NCBI GenBank assembly: GCA_905397405.1
Contig: CAJPVJ010000537.1
Location: 1,166 to 23,517, forward strand
Length of the DNA: 22,352 bases
From: Oppiella nova
Taxonomy: Eukaryota > Arthropoda > Arachnida > Sarcoptiformes > Oppiidae
Reading direction: 5' to 3'
Below, piece by piece: positions 1 through 8,938 of the stretch (its first letter is position 1; every line of letters starts with the position of its first letter). The position numbers were made by a program, and so were the translations under genes. The notes under the pieces are model-generated. The model searched no databases. It saw only the letters and a list, made by a program, of their open reading frames with translations, and was not told the DNA's origin.

Positions 1-1428
1 AAAAGTGTTGAGTAATTAAACACTCAATTCATATGATTAGCGAAATATTGTTTCACTCGTGTTATCATAACTTGTATTCAATTCATTTGAAACAATATTG
101 AAGTCTCTATTCATTGCTAACTTATACTCAAAACATATTTCAAGTCTTTTCTAAACTTAAAACTCAACAAAAATTTAAAAATAAGATATTTTTGACACAA
201 ATTCCCAATTCTTGAGCCAAAAGTGTGTGTCAAGTGATAGTAAGGCATATAATTGGGATTAAATGTGTATATTATATAATATACTGTTATATACAGTGAA
301 TGAGTGAACACGACATCGATGTTAGCGTACAATCACTGTATGAATGGATTGTCGCCTCAACTCTTGGATTGCATTCAAAATTAATGCAATTTATATGAAA
401 ACATTCATTCAATCACTTGATTCTACACTTAATTAATACTGTTGTCTATCCATACAGTCAGTCCACTCGACAACACAAATGCATTCAATTTCTCACACTT
501 TTTCACTCTCTGTGGGCAACACATGCGCTCTCTATGACACCGGTTAACACACTCTCACATCAATAATGGCAAGAATTTGTGCACAAGAATCGAGAATATT
601 GTACATATCATACAATTTGTTAGAAAACTTATTTGTCCTAGTACTTTCATATTCCACCACAATATTTAACTAGTAATTTTAATTTGTAATAAATATTATC
701 ATCAAGTGATTTATGATTGATCAAATAATTTGCAACCAAGCAAACCTCAGGTCAATATTAAACAATAATTGTAATTTAGCCTATTTTATAATATTCTAGT
801 TGAATATTCTGATGTTATAATTGGTAATTGAATGTGAACAGCTTTGCTTGATGAGATTATTAAATAATGCATTGTATCATATAGTTATAGGTATTTTATT
901 TTATATTTAGCAAATATTAATATGTATACAGTAAATAATACGGTAAATGTTATTTAAATGAAAAATTCTTAATATTGAATCCTTATAAATTATGGTTTAT
1001 TGGGGAGCAACTAAAAATAATTAAGTAACTTGTCTTGATTAAATTATTTAGAATTAACTGATTGAATATCAGTGTGCTTGAATTGCTATTTAAGTATATC
1101 ATATACTGTATGTACTGTACTTGTTAGTATCAATTAATGTATACTGTAGTACAATAAGGCTTAATTACAAGATTTTTGCACTTAATCTTGCACTTGCTCT
1201 TCTATGAAACAATTCATGCATATCTATAAATGATCAAGTTTACATATGCATTTTGCAACGCTAGGAATCTTTTTTAATTATAATAGTAATTAATCTAGTA
1301 AAGTTAATTTATATTTAATACATTTTGCAATATATATCGTACGCGAAATAGCTTATCAATTTTTCAATATTTCAAAGTTCAAATAATACGAAAGTTATCG
1401 CACAATACTCGGCTATTTACTCAACTGG
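1..1428. other. Intergenic spacer upstream of PLBD-A
   Basis: AT-rich spacer with no credible gene. A 71-codon open frame on the - strand near its left end recurs in the right duplication unit, but only because the DNA itself is duplicated; it has no recognisable protein features. By analogy with 4150-4560 in the right unit, the DNA just left of base 1 probably carries the 5' end of an NNT gene on the - strand. The spacer would then be the head-to-head interval between NNT and PLBD. Confidence 0.6.
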
Positions 1429-1923
1429 TATAAAAAGAATCGATTTGATATCATTTGCTAGAGTATTTTGTAGTGAATTTTTAATGCTATTCAATACAAT
1501 CTTAATGTATCATAAACTCATTTTTATATATTTAAGTGTATTTTTGACCATATTTTGTGTCATCGATACTAAAGTTACAAAATATGTTGATTTAGAGTCC
1601 AAATTACATGATGTGATCGGAGATATACACGATGTGGAGGGTTGGGCCGCATGGGCTATGTATGACAATAGCATTAACACTACCGGGTACATTTTGAAAT
1701 TTTCTTTTATGATAAATATTATATACTATTTTACTTTACACTTTTTTGCTTTAGTAACTAAACTTTAGTTTCTATTGAAATGCTTGCCTGGGTTTATGAT
1801 AAATTTACTTTATTGCCTAGATCACGAATTAACAAAACTTTTACCGGTAAAATCTTAACAATAGTGATCAATAATTTTATTTAAAATACACAACACTAGT
1901 GTATTGTACTGTACTACAGTATA
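1140..1923. repeat. Pair of 14-base inverted repeats around PLBD-A exon 1
   Basis: TATACTGTAGTACA at 1140-1153 and its exact reverse complement at 1910-1923 flank the promoter and first exon. The same pair is kept in the right unit (5744-5757 and 6508-6521). Shorter TACTGTA-like words occur nearby. The role is unknown; it could be the edge of an old mobile element, or chance in AT-rich DNA. Confidence 0.5.
1429..1456 (+). promoter_or_regulatory. TATA box and initiator of PLBD-A
   Basis: TATAAAAA begins at 1429. An initiator-like TCATTT has its A at 1453, 24 bases downstream. The same pair occurs ahead of copies B (6031/6055) and C (8871/8894), with 23 to 24 base spacing. Transcription would start near 1453, which makes the ATG at 1505 the first usable start and excludes the in-frame ATG at 1445. 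Confidence 0.55.
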
Positions 1924-2899
1924 AACTTTTAATACTAAAGCTAGTGACTTTGAAACAAGCTAATATTTTATTACAATTAATCATACAAAAATATCATTTA
2001 ACTACAGTATAAATATTAATAACAAATGTCAAAATACTGACCTGGTTGTATTTTAAATGAATAGTTGGGCTCAATTGGATATACATTCAAATGGGACACT
2101 CAATGATTCACAACAGGCCTACTCGAGTGGACTCATTGAGGGCTATTTGACTGCCGATCTGATTAAGAATCAATGGAATAATAATATACAACACTTTTGC
2201 GATAACTCAACCGAATTCTGTAATAAATTATTTGCATTCATAGATAAAAACATTGAATTCATGAAATCACAAATTCAAAAATACGCCAAAACTGATGAAT
2301 ATTGGCATCAAATAGAGCTGTCATTCATTCAATTGGCGGGTATTGAAGACGGATATAAGTCAGTTGTCGATCACATAAACCCATTGGGCCCTCGCATTGG
2401 TCTGAACTCCAGTGGACTCCTTTTCCTTAACCTAGTCTCAGAATTGGGCGAATTTGAATATGCATTGAATCGGTCGCAAAAGACTATAGATTTATCTGAC
2501 GGCCATTGCTCTGCTATTATAAGAGTTCTCGAAGATGGAAGTGATTTGTTTGTATCTCACAACACATGGACCGGCTATTCAACAATGTTGAGGATTCTTA
2601 AGAGATATAATTTTAATTATAAGAATATTGCCGGAAAATCGATATCGTTTTCATCATATCCGGGAATTATATTCTCAATCGATGACTATTACCTCATATC
2701 CAGTGGACTGGCGGTTCAGGAGACAACTATTGGGAACTATAACAACAGTTTGTGGTCTAACATAGTGGCCGATAATATTGTATTTGAATTCATCCGAAAC
2801 ACTGTCGCCAACCGAATGGCACGAACCGGAAGGGAGTGGTCGGAGATTTTCTCGCTATATAATAGCGGCACTTATAATAACCAATTCAAACGGATATAA
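1505..2899 (+). pseudogene. Phospholipase B-like copy A, truncated (exons 1 and 2)
   Basis: Exon 1 is 1505-1686 and exon 2 starts at 2065; the intron is 1687-2064 with GT-AG ends and a TACTGAC-like branch site at 2035. Splicing gives NTTGWAQLDIHSNGT, the expected join for this family. The start encodes a signal peptide (hydrophobic run LIFIYLSVFLTIF). The Ntn-hydrolase nucleophile is present as Cys209 in DGHCSAI, and the family motifs VSHNTW, SSYPGIIFSIDDYY and NSGTYNNQF follow. The frame then runs KRI and stops at 2899, because sequence after 2888 is rearranged. The product would be 338 residues against about 557 for copy B, missing the whole C-terminal part. Family members are lysosomal or secreted glycoproteins. 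Promoter and splice sites are intact, so a truncated transcript could still be made, but an active enzyme is unlikely. Confidence 0.85.
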
Positions 2900-3435
2900 A
2901 TCAGTTGTCGATCACATTAACCCATTGGGTCCTCGCATTGATCTGAACTCCAGTGGACTCCTACTTCTCAACTTATTTGAAGAATTTGGTGAATTAGAGC
3001 AGGTGTTGAATCGGTCACAAAAGACTTTGGATTTGTCTGACGGCCGGTGCTCTGCAATCGTTAAAATACTCGACGATGGGAGCGATCTGTTTGTATCTCA
3101 CAATAGTTGGGCCGGTTATTCAACAATGTTAAGGATTCTCAAGAGATATAACTTAAATTATAAAAATATTGCCGGACAATCGGTTTCATTTTCCTCATAT
3201 CCTGGGATTATATTCTCAATCGATGACTATTATCTCATTTCCAGCGGACTTATGGTACTCGAAACGTCTATTGGGAACTATAACAACAGTTTGTGGTCTA
3301 ATATAGTGGCCGATAAAGTTGTGTTTGAATTCATCCGAAACACTATCGCTAATCGTATGGCCCTAACGGGTAGGGAGTGGTCGAAGATTTTCTCGCAACA
3401 CAATAGTGGCACTTATAATAACCAATTCATGATCA
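2349..3435 (+). repeat. Repeated PLBD module in copy A (B-type then C-type)
   Basis: The module from GYKS to NNQF occurs twice in direct succession. The first unit (2349-2888) resembles copy B; the second (2890-3435) resembles copy C 9529-10074 without indels. The spacing is 541 bases, not a multiple of three, so the second unit is out of frame with the first. Both units end at almost the same place in the gene. Confidence 0.88.
2890..3435 (+). pseudogene. PLBD fragment, C-type, headless
   Basis: Open frame homologous to residues of copy C from the GYKSVVDHINPLG segment to NNQFMI. It includes the nucleophile motif DGRCSAI and VSHNSWAGY. It has no start, signal peptide or 3' end of its own, and it follows the 5' part of copy A in a different frame. 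At 3435/3436 it joins antisense NNT exon 2 directly. It differs from copy C at only a few positions by eye, for example GQS for GKS in the SVSFSSYPG region. This is a non-functional remnant of recombination. Confidence 0.88.
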
Positions 3436-4260
3436 AGCTGTGATCTGACCCGTAAAAAATCGGCCGAAATGGTTGGCCGCCTCCACAACGGCTTTGTATC
3501 TAAAAAAGACAAAATAAGTTATTTTTCGCAATTCAAGTCACAATAAGATCAAATACCCGGCGATATTAGCCATAGATGAGAGGGCGTCAAACACCTGAGC
3601 CCTAGAAATCCTGGGAACACAATCCATAGCAAAGACATTCATCTGTTTAGCAGACAATTGATCGATAAGTGCCTTATTCTGAGCCGGGAATAGGAAACTA
3701 ATTAATGTCGAGTTATTACGAAAGGATGTCAACTCTTCGGCGATCGGTTGTCGCACTTTCAGCACTACATCCGACTCGAAGACCGACTTTCGGTCCACAA
3801 TCTTAGCGCCGACCGACTCGTAGTCGGAGTTCAAGAACTTGGCTTCAGTTCCGGCGTTTGTCTCCACTTTGACTGTAATTCCCTTTTTGGTCAACAAAGC
3901 GATGGCCGCCGGAGATAAGGCAACCCTTCGCTCATTGGTCCACAACTCTTTGGGAACACCTATTGTCAGGTTCTTGTAGGCAATGGATCCCAATTTGACT
4001 GATGGTTCAGCTTTTGGCGCATTCTTCGGGTTTGACTCCTTATGAGACCAACGATTGAATGTTTGGTTCAAAAGAAGTTTAGTATTCCTCGAGAGTGACT
4101 GCAAAGGACTCGCAGTCGTCGTCGAGGTCTTCAGCAATAGATATAACATTTTTGCGATAATTTGATGACTTCTTCCACGTTATTACCAACGATGGGATGT
4201 CTCTTGAGATCAGTTAAGCTCTTCTTATGTGATCTTCGCTTCAATTCAGTGACTGTTTGT
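3436..4260 (-). pseudogene. NNT: NAD(P) transhydrogenase (NNT) 5' fragment
   Basis: Antisense to the PLBD genes. Coding starts at 4149 with a Lys/Arg/Ser/Thr-rich presequence typical of mitochondrial import, then enters the alanine dehydrogenase/PNT N-terminal domain (LTIGVPKELWTNERRVALSP, then AMDCVPRISRAQ, then DALSSMANIAG). Exon 1 ends at 3557 with a GT donor; a 57-base intron (3556-3500) follows; exon 2 resumes at 3499 with YKAVVEAANHFGRFFTGQIT and is cut at 3436 by the junction with PLBD sequence. About 219 of roughly 1,000 expected residues remain, so the NAD-binding, membrane and NADP-binding parts are missing. A 3' splice site (TTTTTTCAG, AG at 4262-4261) precedes the exon; 4260-4150 reads as 5' UTR, with an in-frame stop upstream of the ATG. 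The intact enzyme is a proton-pumping transhydrogenase of the inner mitochondrial membrane. This copy is a duplicated stub. Confidence 0.9.
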
Positions 4261-6030
4261 CTGAAAAAAGTAGAGATATTTCCAAACGATGTGTTAATTA
4301 GTGAATAAAACTTGTGATTAAAGGACAGAAAGTGATAGAAAAAAGTTTATTTCAATTGAAAATAGTGTCACAAAAAGTTAGCACAATCTACGAGTAAATG
4401 TGTGTTGACATTGAATGCAATAAACAAGGTCTTTTAGTGTCTCTAACACACACACAGTGCATATCATATAAACTATTTTATAAATAAATAATATTTAATG
4501 AGTTATGAAATATTGATAAAAATAGACTAAATATATGAAACTGAAAACTATATGAATATCTCAAAAGTGTTGAGTAATTAAACACTCAATTCATATGATT
4601 AGCGAAATATTGTTTCACTCGTGTTATCATAACTTGTATTCAATTCATTTGAAACAATATTGAAGTCTCTATTCATTGCTAACTTATACTCAAAACATAT
4701 TTCAAGTCTTTTCTAAACTTAAAACTCAACAAAAATTTAAAAATAAGATATTTTTGACACAAATTCCCAATTCTTGAGCCAAAAGTGTGTGTCAAGTGAT
4801 GGTAAGGCATATAATTGGGATTAAATGTGTATATTATATAATATACTGTTATATACAGTGAATGAGTGAACACGACATCGATGTTAGCGTACAATCACTG
4901 TATGAATGGATTGTCGCCTCAACTCTTGGATTGCATTCAAAATTAATGCAATTTATATGAAAACATTCATTCAATCACTTGATTCTACACTTAATTAATA
5001 CTGTTGTCTATCCATACAGTCAGTCCACTCGACAACACAAATGCATTCAATTTCTCACACTTTTTCACTCTCTGTGGGCAACACATGCGCTCTCTATGAC
5101 ACCGGTTAACACACTCTCACATCAATAATGGCAAGAATTTGTGCACAAGAATCGAGAATATTGTACATATCATACAATTTGTTAGAAAACTTATTTGTCC
5201 TAGTACTTTCACATTCCACCACAATATTTAACTAGTAATTTTAATTTGTAATAAATAAATAATATTTTTATTATCACCAAGTGATTTATGATTGATCAAA
5301 TAATTTGCATACCAAGCAAACCTCAGGTCAATATTAAACAATACTTATAATTTAGCCTATCTTATGATATTCTAGTAGCATATTCTGATATTATAATTGG
5401 TAATTGAATGTGAACAGCTTTGCTTGATGATATTATTAAATAATGTATTGTAGCATATAGTTATAGGTATGTTATTTTATATTTAGCAAATATTAATATG
5501 TATACGGTAAATGTTATTTAAAAGAAAAATTCTTAATATTGAATCCAATTGTAAGGTTAAATAAAATATCTCGAATTCTGATAAATTATGGTTTATTAGG
5601 GAGCAATTAAAAATAATTAAGTAACTTGTCTTAATTAAATTATTTAGAATTAACTGATTGAATATCAGTGTGCTTGAATTGCTATTTAAATATATCGTAT
5701 ACTGTATGTACTGAAAACAATTACTTGTTAGTATCAATTACTGTATACTGTAGTACAATAAGGCTTAATTACAAGATTTTTGCACTTAATCTTGCACTTG
5801 CTCTTCTATGAAACAATTCATGCATATCTATAAATGATCAAGTTTACATATGCATTTTGCAACGCTAGGAATCTTTTTTAATTATAATAGCAATTAATCT
5901 AGTAAAGTTAATTTATATTTAATACATTTTGCAATATATCGTACGCGAAATAGCTTATCAATTTTTCAATGTTTCAAAGTTCAAATAATACGAAAGTTAT
6001 CACTCAATACTCGGCTATTTACTCAACTGG
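4261..6030. other. Intergenic spacer between NNT stub and PLBD-B
   Basis: No gene seen. The first 300 bases would hold the NNT upstream intron or promoter. From 4563 onward it repeats bases 1-1428 of the window. Small open frames on the - strand (near 4679-4894 and 5483-5737) lie in AT-rich DNA and show no protein-like features. Confidence 0.6.
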
Positions 6031-6521
6031 TATAAAAAGAATCGATTTGATATCATTTGCTAGAGTATTTTGTAGTGAATTTTTAATGCTATTCAATACA
6101 ATCCAAATGTATCCTAAACTCATTTTTCTGTATTTAAGTGTATTTTTGACCACATTTTGTGTCATCGATACTAAAGTTACAAAATATGTTGATTTAGAGT
6201 CCAAATTACATGATGTGATCGGAGATATACACGATGTGGAGGGTTGGGCCGCATGGGCTATGTATGACAATAGCATTAACACTACCGGGTACATTTTGGA
6301 ATTTTCTTTTATGATAAATATTATATGCTATTTTACTTTACACTTTTTTACTTTAGTAACTAAAGTTTAGTTTCTATTGAAATGTTTGCCTGGGTTTATG
6401 ATAAATTTACTTTATTGCCTAGATTACTCATTAACAAAACTTTTACCGGTAAAATCTTAAAAATAGTGATCAATAATTTTATTAAAAATACACAACACAT
6501 ACACAACTGTACTACAGTATA
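5744..6521. repeat. Pair of 14-base inverted repeats around PLBD-B exon 1
   Basis: TATACTGTAGTACA at 5744-5757 and its exact reverse complement at 6508-6521. This is the same arrangement as in the left unit and was carried along by the duplication. Both arms are intact although the sequence beside the second arm has changed. Confidence 0.5.
6031..6058 (+). promoter_or_regulatory. TATA box and initiator of PLBD-B
   Basis: TATAAAAA at 6031-6038 and TCATTT with its A at 6055, 24 bases on, 76 and 52 bases before the ATG at 6107. The pair is conserved in position in all three PLBD copies. Confidence 0.6.
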
Positions 6522-8149
6522 AACTTTTAATACTAAAGCTAGTGACTTTGAAACAAGCTAATATTTTATTACAATTAATCATACAAAAATATCATTTAAC
6601 TATAAATATTAATAACAAATGTTAAAATACTGACCTGGTTGTTTTTTAAATGAATAGTTGGGCTCAATTGGATATACATTCAAATGGGACACTCAATGAT
6701 TCACAACAGGCTTACTCGAGTGGACTCATTGAGGGCTATTTGACTGCCGATCTCATTAAGAATCACTGGAATAATAATATACAACACTTTTGCGATAACT
6801 CAACCGAATTCTGTAATAAATTATTTGCATTCATAGATAAAAACATTGAATTCATGAAATCACAAATTCAAAAATACGCCAAAACTGATGAATATTGGCA
6901 TCAAATAGAGCTGTCATTCATTCAAGTGTCGGGTATTGAAGACGGATATAAGTCAGTTGTCGATCACATTAACCCATTGGGCCCTCGCATTGGTCTGAAC
7001 GCAAGTGGACTCCTTTTGCTTAACCTAATCTCAGAATTGGGTGAATTTGAATATGCATTGAATCGGTCGCAAAAGACTATAGATTTATCTGACGGCCATT
7101 GCTCTGCTATTATAAGAGTTCTCGAAGATGGAAGTGATTTGTTTGTGTCTCACAACACATGGACCAGCTATTCAACAATGTTGAGGATTCTTAAGAGATA
7201 TAATTTTAATTATAAGAATATTACCGGAAAATCGGTATCGTTTTCCTCATATCCGGGAATTATATTCTCAATCGATGACTATTACCTCATATCCAGTGGA
7301 CTGGCGGTTCAGGAGACAACTATTGGGAACTATAACAACAGTTTGTGGTCTAACATAGTGGCCGATAATATTGTATTTGAATTCATCCGAAACACTGTCG
7401 CCAACCGAATGGCACGAACCGGAAGGGAGTGGTCGGAGATTTTCTCGCTATATAATAGCGGCACTTATAATAACCAATTCATGATCGTTGACTACAAGAA
7501 GTTCCAAAGGGGTACTAAACCATCGGATTTACCAAATGACGTGCTATGGGTATTGGAGCAATTACCCGGATATGTATACTATGATGATGTAACTCACGTA
7601 TTAAGGGAACAGCATTATTGGCCCTCTTATAACGTACCCTATTTTAAATCTGTTTACGATTTAAGTGATCAGAATTCACAATATATCAAATATGGAGACT
7701 TTTTCAGTTACGACAAGACGGCCCGTGCTCTCATATTTAAACGCGACTACAAAAAAGTAGTGGACTTCACAACACTTTACGATTTTATGCGATATAATGA
7801 CTTCAAGAATGACCCCCTTTCCCGATGCAATTGCACCCCTCCTTATACGGCTGAGTACGCCATAGCAGCGCGTTGTGACCTAAACGACCCGAACGGTCGC
7901 TACCCCTTCAGTACTCTTGGGTTCCGATCCCACGGAGCGACTGATGTGAAGATGACAAACAGTGAACTCTTTTCACGATTGGAAATGATTGCAAACAGTG
8001 GTCCCTCTTATGAAGGGCAGCCACCCTTCCAATGGTCGACCACTAAGATAGTAGGCGTTCTCCATAGCGGACAACCAGATGTATTCAAATTCCCACCCGT
8101 TCACGTCAAATGGACACCGTCTGACTTACACCCAATTGGCCTTGTTTGA
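6107..8149 (+). CDS. Phospholipase B-like protein, copy B (intact)
   Basis: Exon 1 is 6107-6288 and exon 2 is 6658-8149; the 369-base intron has GT-AG ends. The product is 557 residues, the normal family length. In order: signal peptide (about 1-22); GWAAWAMYDNSINTTGW; the autocleavage/nucleophile site DGHCSAI with Cys209, the family's expected Ntn-hydrolase nucleophile; VSHNTW; SSYPGIIFSIDDYY; NSGTYNNQFMIVDYK; LEQLPGYV; YWPSYNVPYF; MRYNDFKNDPLSRC; PPFQWSTTK near the end. About eight N-glycosylation sequons (such as NTT, NGT, NST, NAS, NRS, NIT, NNS, NCT) fit a lysosomal or secreted glycoprotein. Relatives are PLBD1/PLBD2 and insect lamina ancestor; phospholipase B or amidase activity is reported for the family, but the substrate here is unknown. 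The start at 6107 is chosen because the signal peptide begins there in all copies and the promoter lies just upstream. An AATAAA at 8158 closely follows the stop, with another at 8236. Confidence 0.93.
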
Positions 8150-8870
8150 AGTTAATGAATAAACAATTAATTTGATAGAATTTTTTAATTATTTAAATAT
8201 AAAAGAAATGTGTTTGTTTATTTTTGTCATGCATTAATAAAAAGAGCATACTTATAGATGACTATGAACAGTTTTTGTTTAATAAGTTTCGGGGCTCTAA
8301 TTTTACAAAATAATTTATCTTATTTTGATTAATATTTTTAATTATATATACTGTATAATTATCAAATTAAAGACTAAATACTAAAATACTAATTGTAATT
8401 ATAAATTCTGAAATTAGATTCAATTGTGTGTTCATGAAAATATATGAATTTTTTAGAAACTTGGTGCATTAGGTGCATGGTGTATATGAAAAATAAAGTA
8501 CAAGGTACATTTCTAAATAATTTACTTGCCTGTATACTCTTATTAACTAGCTCATTGCTAAAGTCTTTACTTAATAATTACAAATAAGTAGATAATTATA
8601 TAAACTGAGTTACAAAATGATTGTTTTGCCCTATCACTTTTATCAAACAATTCAAGTTTAAATGACACAGATCAAATTATCAATTGGCTTTGTAACATTG
8701 GAATTGTTTTTAATTATAATAGCAATTGTACCTGTTTTAAATCCTTAGTATTTATAACACTTTGAAAAATCACATGCGAAATTACTTATCAATTTTTGAT
8801 TATTTCAAAGTTCAAATAGCATTGATTCAATTATACCCAATGGAAATGTTGCCACTATTTACTCAAAAGC
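8150..8870. other. Spacer between PLBD-B and PLBD-C
   Basis: Holds poly(A) signals for copy B (AATAAA at 8158-8163 and 8236-8241), then AT-rich DNA. From about 8690 it has short similarity to the region upstream of copies A and B (the TTAATTATAATAGCAATT word and the CTATTTACTCAA word ahead of the TATA box), so copies B and C come from an older duplication. No gene seen. Confidence 0.6.
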
Positions 8871-8897
8871 TATAAAGTAATCAATTTTATGTCATTT
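8871..8897 (+). promoter_or_regulatory. TATA box and initiator of PLBD-C
   Basis: TATAAAG at 8871 and TCATTTG with its A at 8894, 23 bases apart. The surrounding sequence has diverged from copies A and B, yet this pair and its spacing are kept. The leader to the ATG at 8939 would be about 45 bases. Confidence 0.55.
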
Positions 8898-8938
8898 GTT
8901 AGTTTTTAATGAATTTATTACGATTCAATACTAATAAA

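Larger units (their letters stand above)
1..2888. repeat. Segmental tandem duplication, left unit (PLBD-A side)
   Basis: From base 1 this stretch matches 4563-7481 almost base for base: the same intergenic sequence, the same promoter and first exon of a PLBD gene, the same intron and the same first half of exon 2. The left edge lies outside the window. The right edge is the rearrangement at 2888-2890 inside PLBD-A. Differences are scattered substitutions and small indels; for example, the right unit carries extra bases near 5255-5275 and lacks a few bases in the intron. High similarity in non-coding sequence implies a recent copy. Confidence 0.93.
4563..7481. repeat. Segmental tandem duplication, right unit (PLBD-B side)
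   Basis: Partner of 1-2888. The match runs through spacer, promoter, exon 1, intron and exon 2 up to the CCAATTCA at 7474-7481, where copy A departs. The period between units is 4562 bases at the left edge. The spacer between the matching segments (2889-4562) holds the C-type PLBD fragment and the NNT stub. Confidence 0.93.

Noticed and set aside
117-332. 71-codon open frame on the - strand, repeated at 4679-4894
   Set aside because: It recurs only because the DNA is duplicated. Composition follows AT-rich spacer, and it has no start context, splice signals or domain.
1445-1504. Longer N-terminus for PLBD-A from the ATG at 1445 (and for B from 5969)
   Set aside because: It lies upstream of or at the predicted transcription start, is not kept in copy C, and would bury the signal peptide.
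1510-1692. Antisense frames over PLBD exon 1 (also at 6019-6294 and 8899-9126)
   Set aside because: Shadows of the real exon; they follow it wherever it is copied.
5483-5737. 84-codon Ile/Leu/Asn-rich frame on the - strand
   Set aside because: Spacer sequence; the corresponding region of the left unit does not preserve it.
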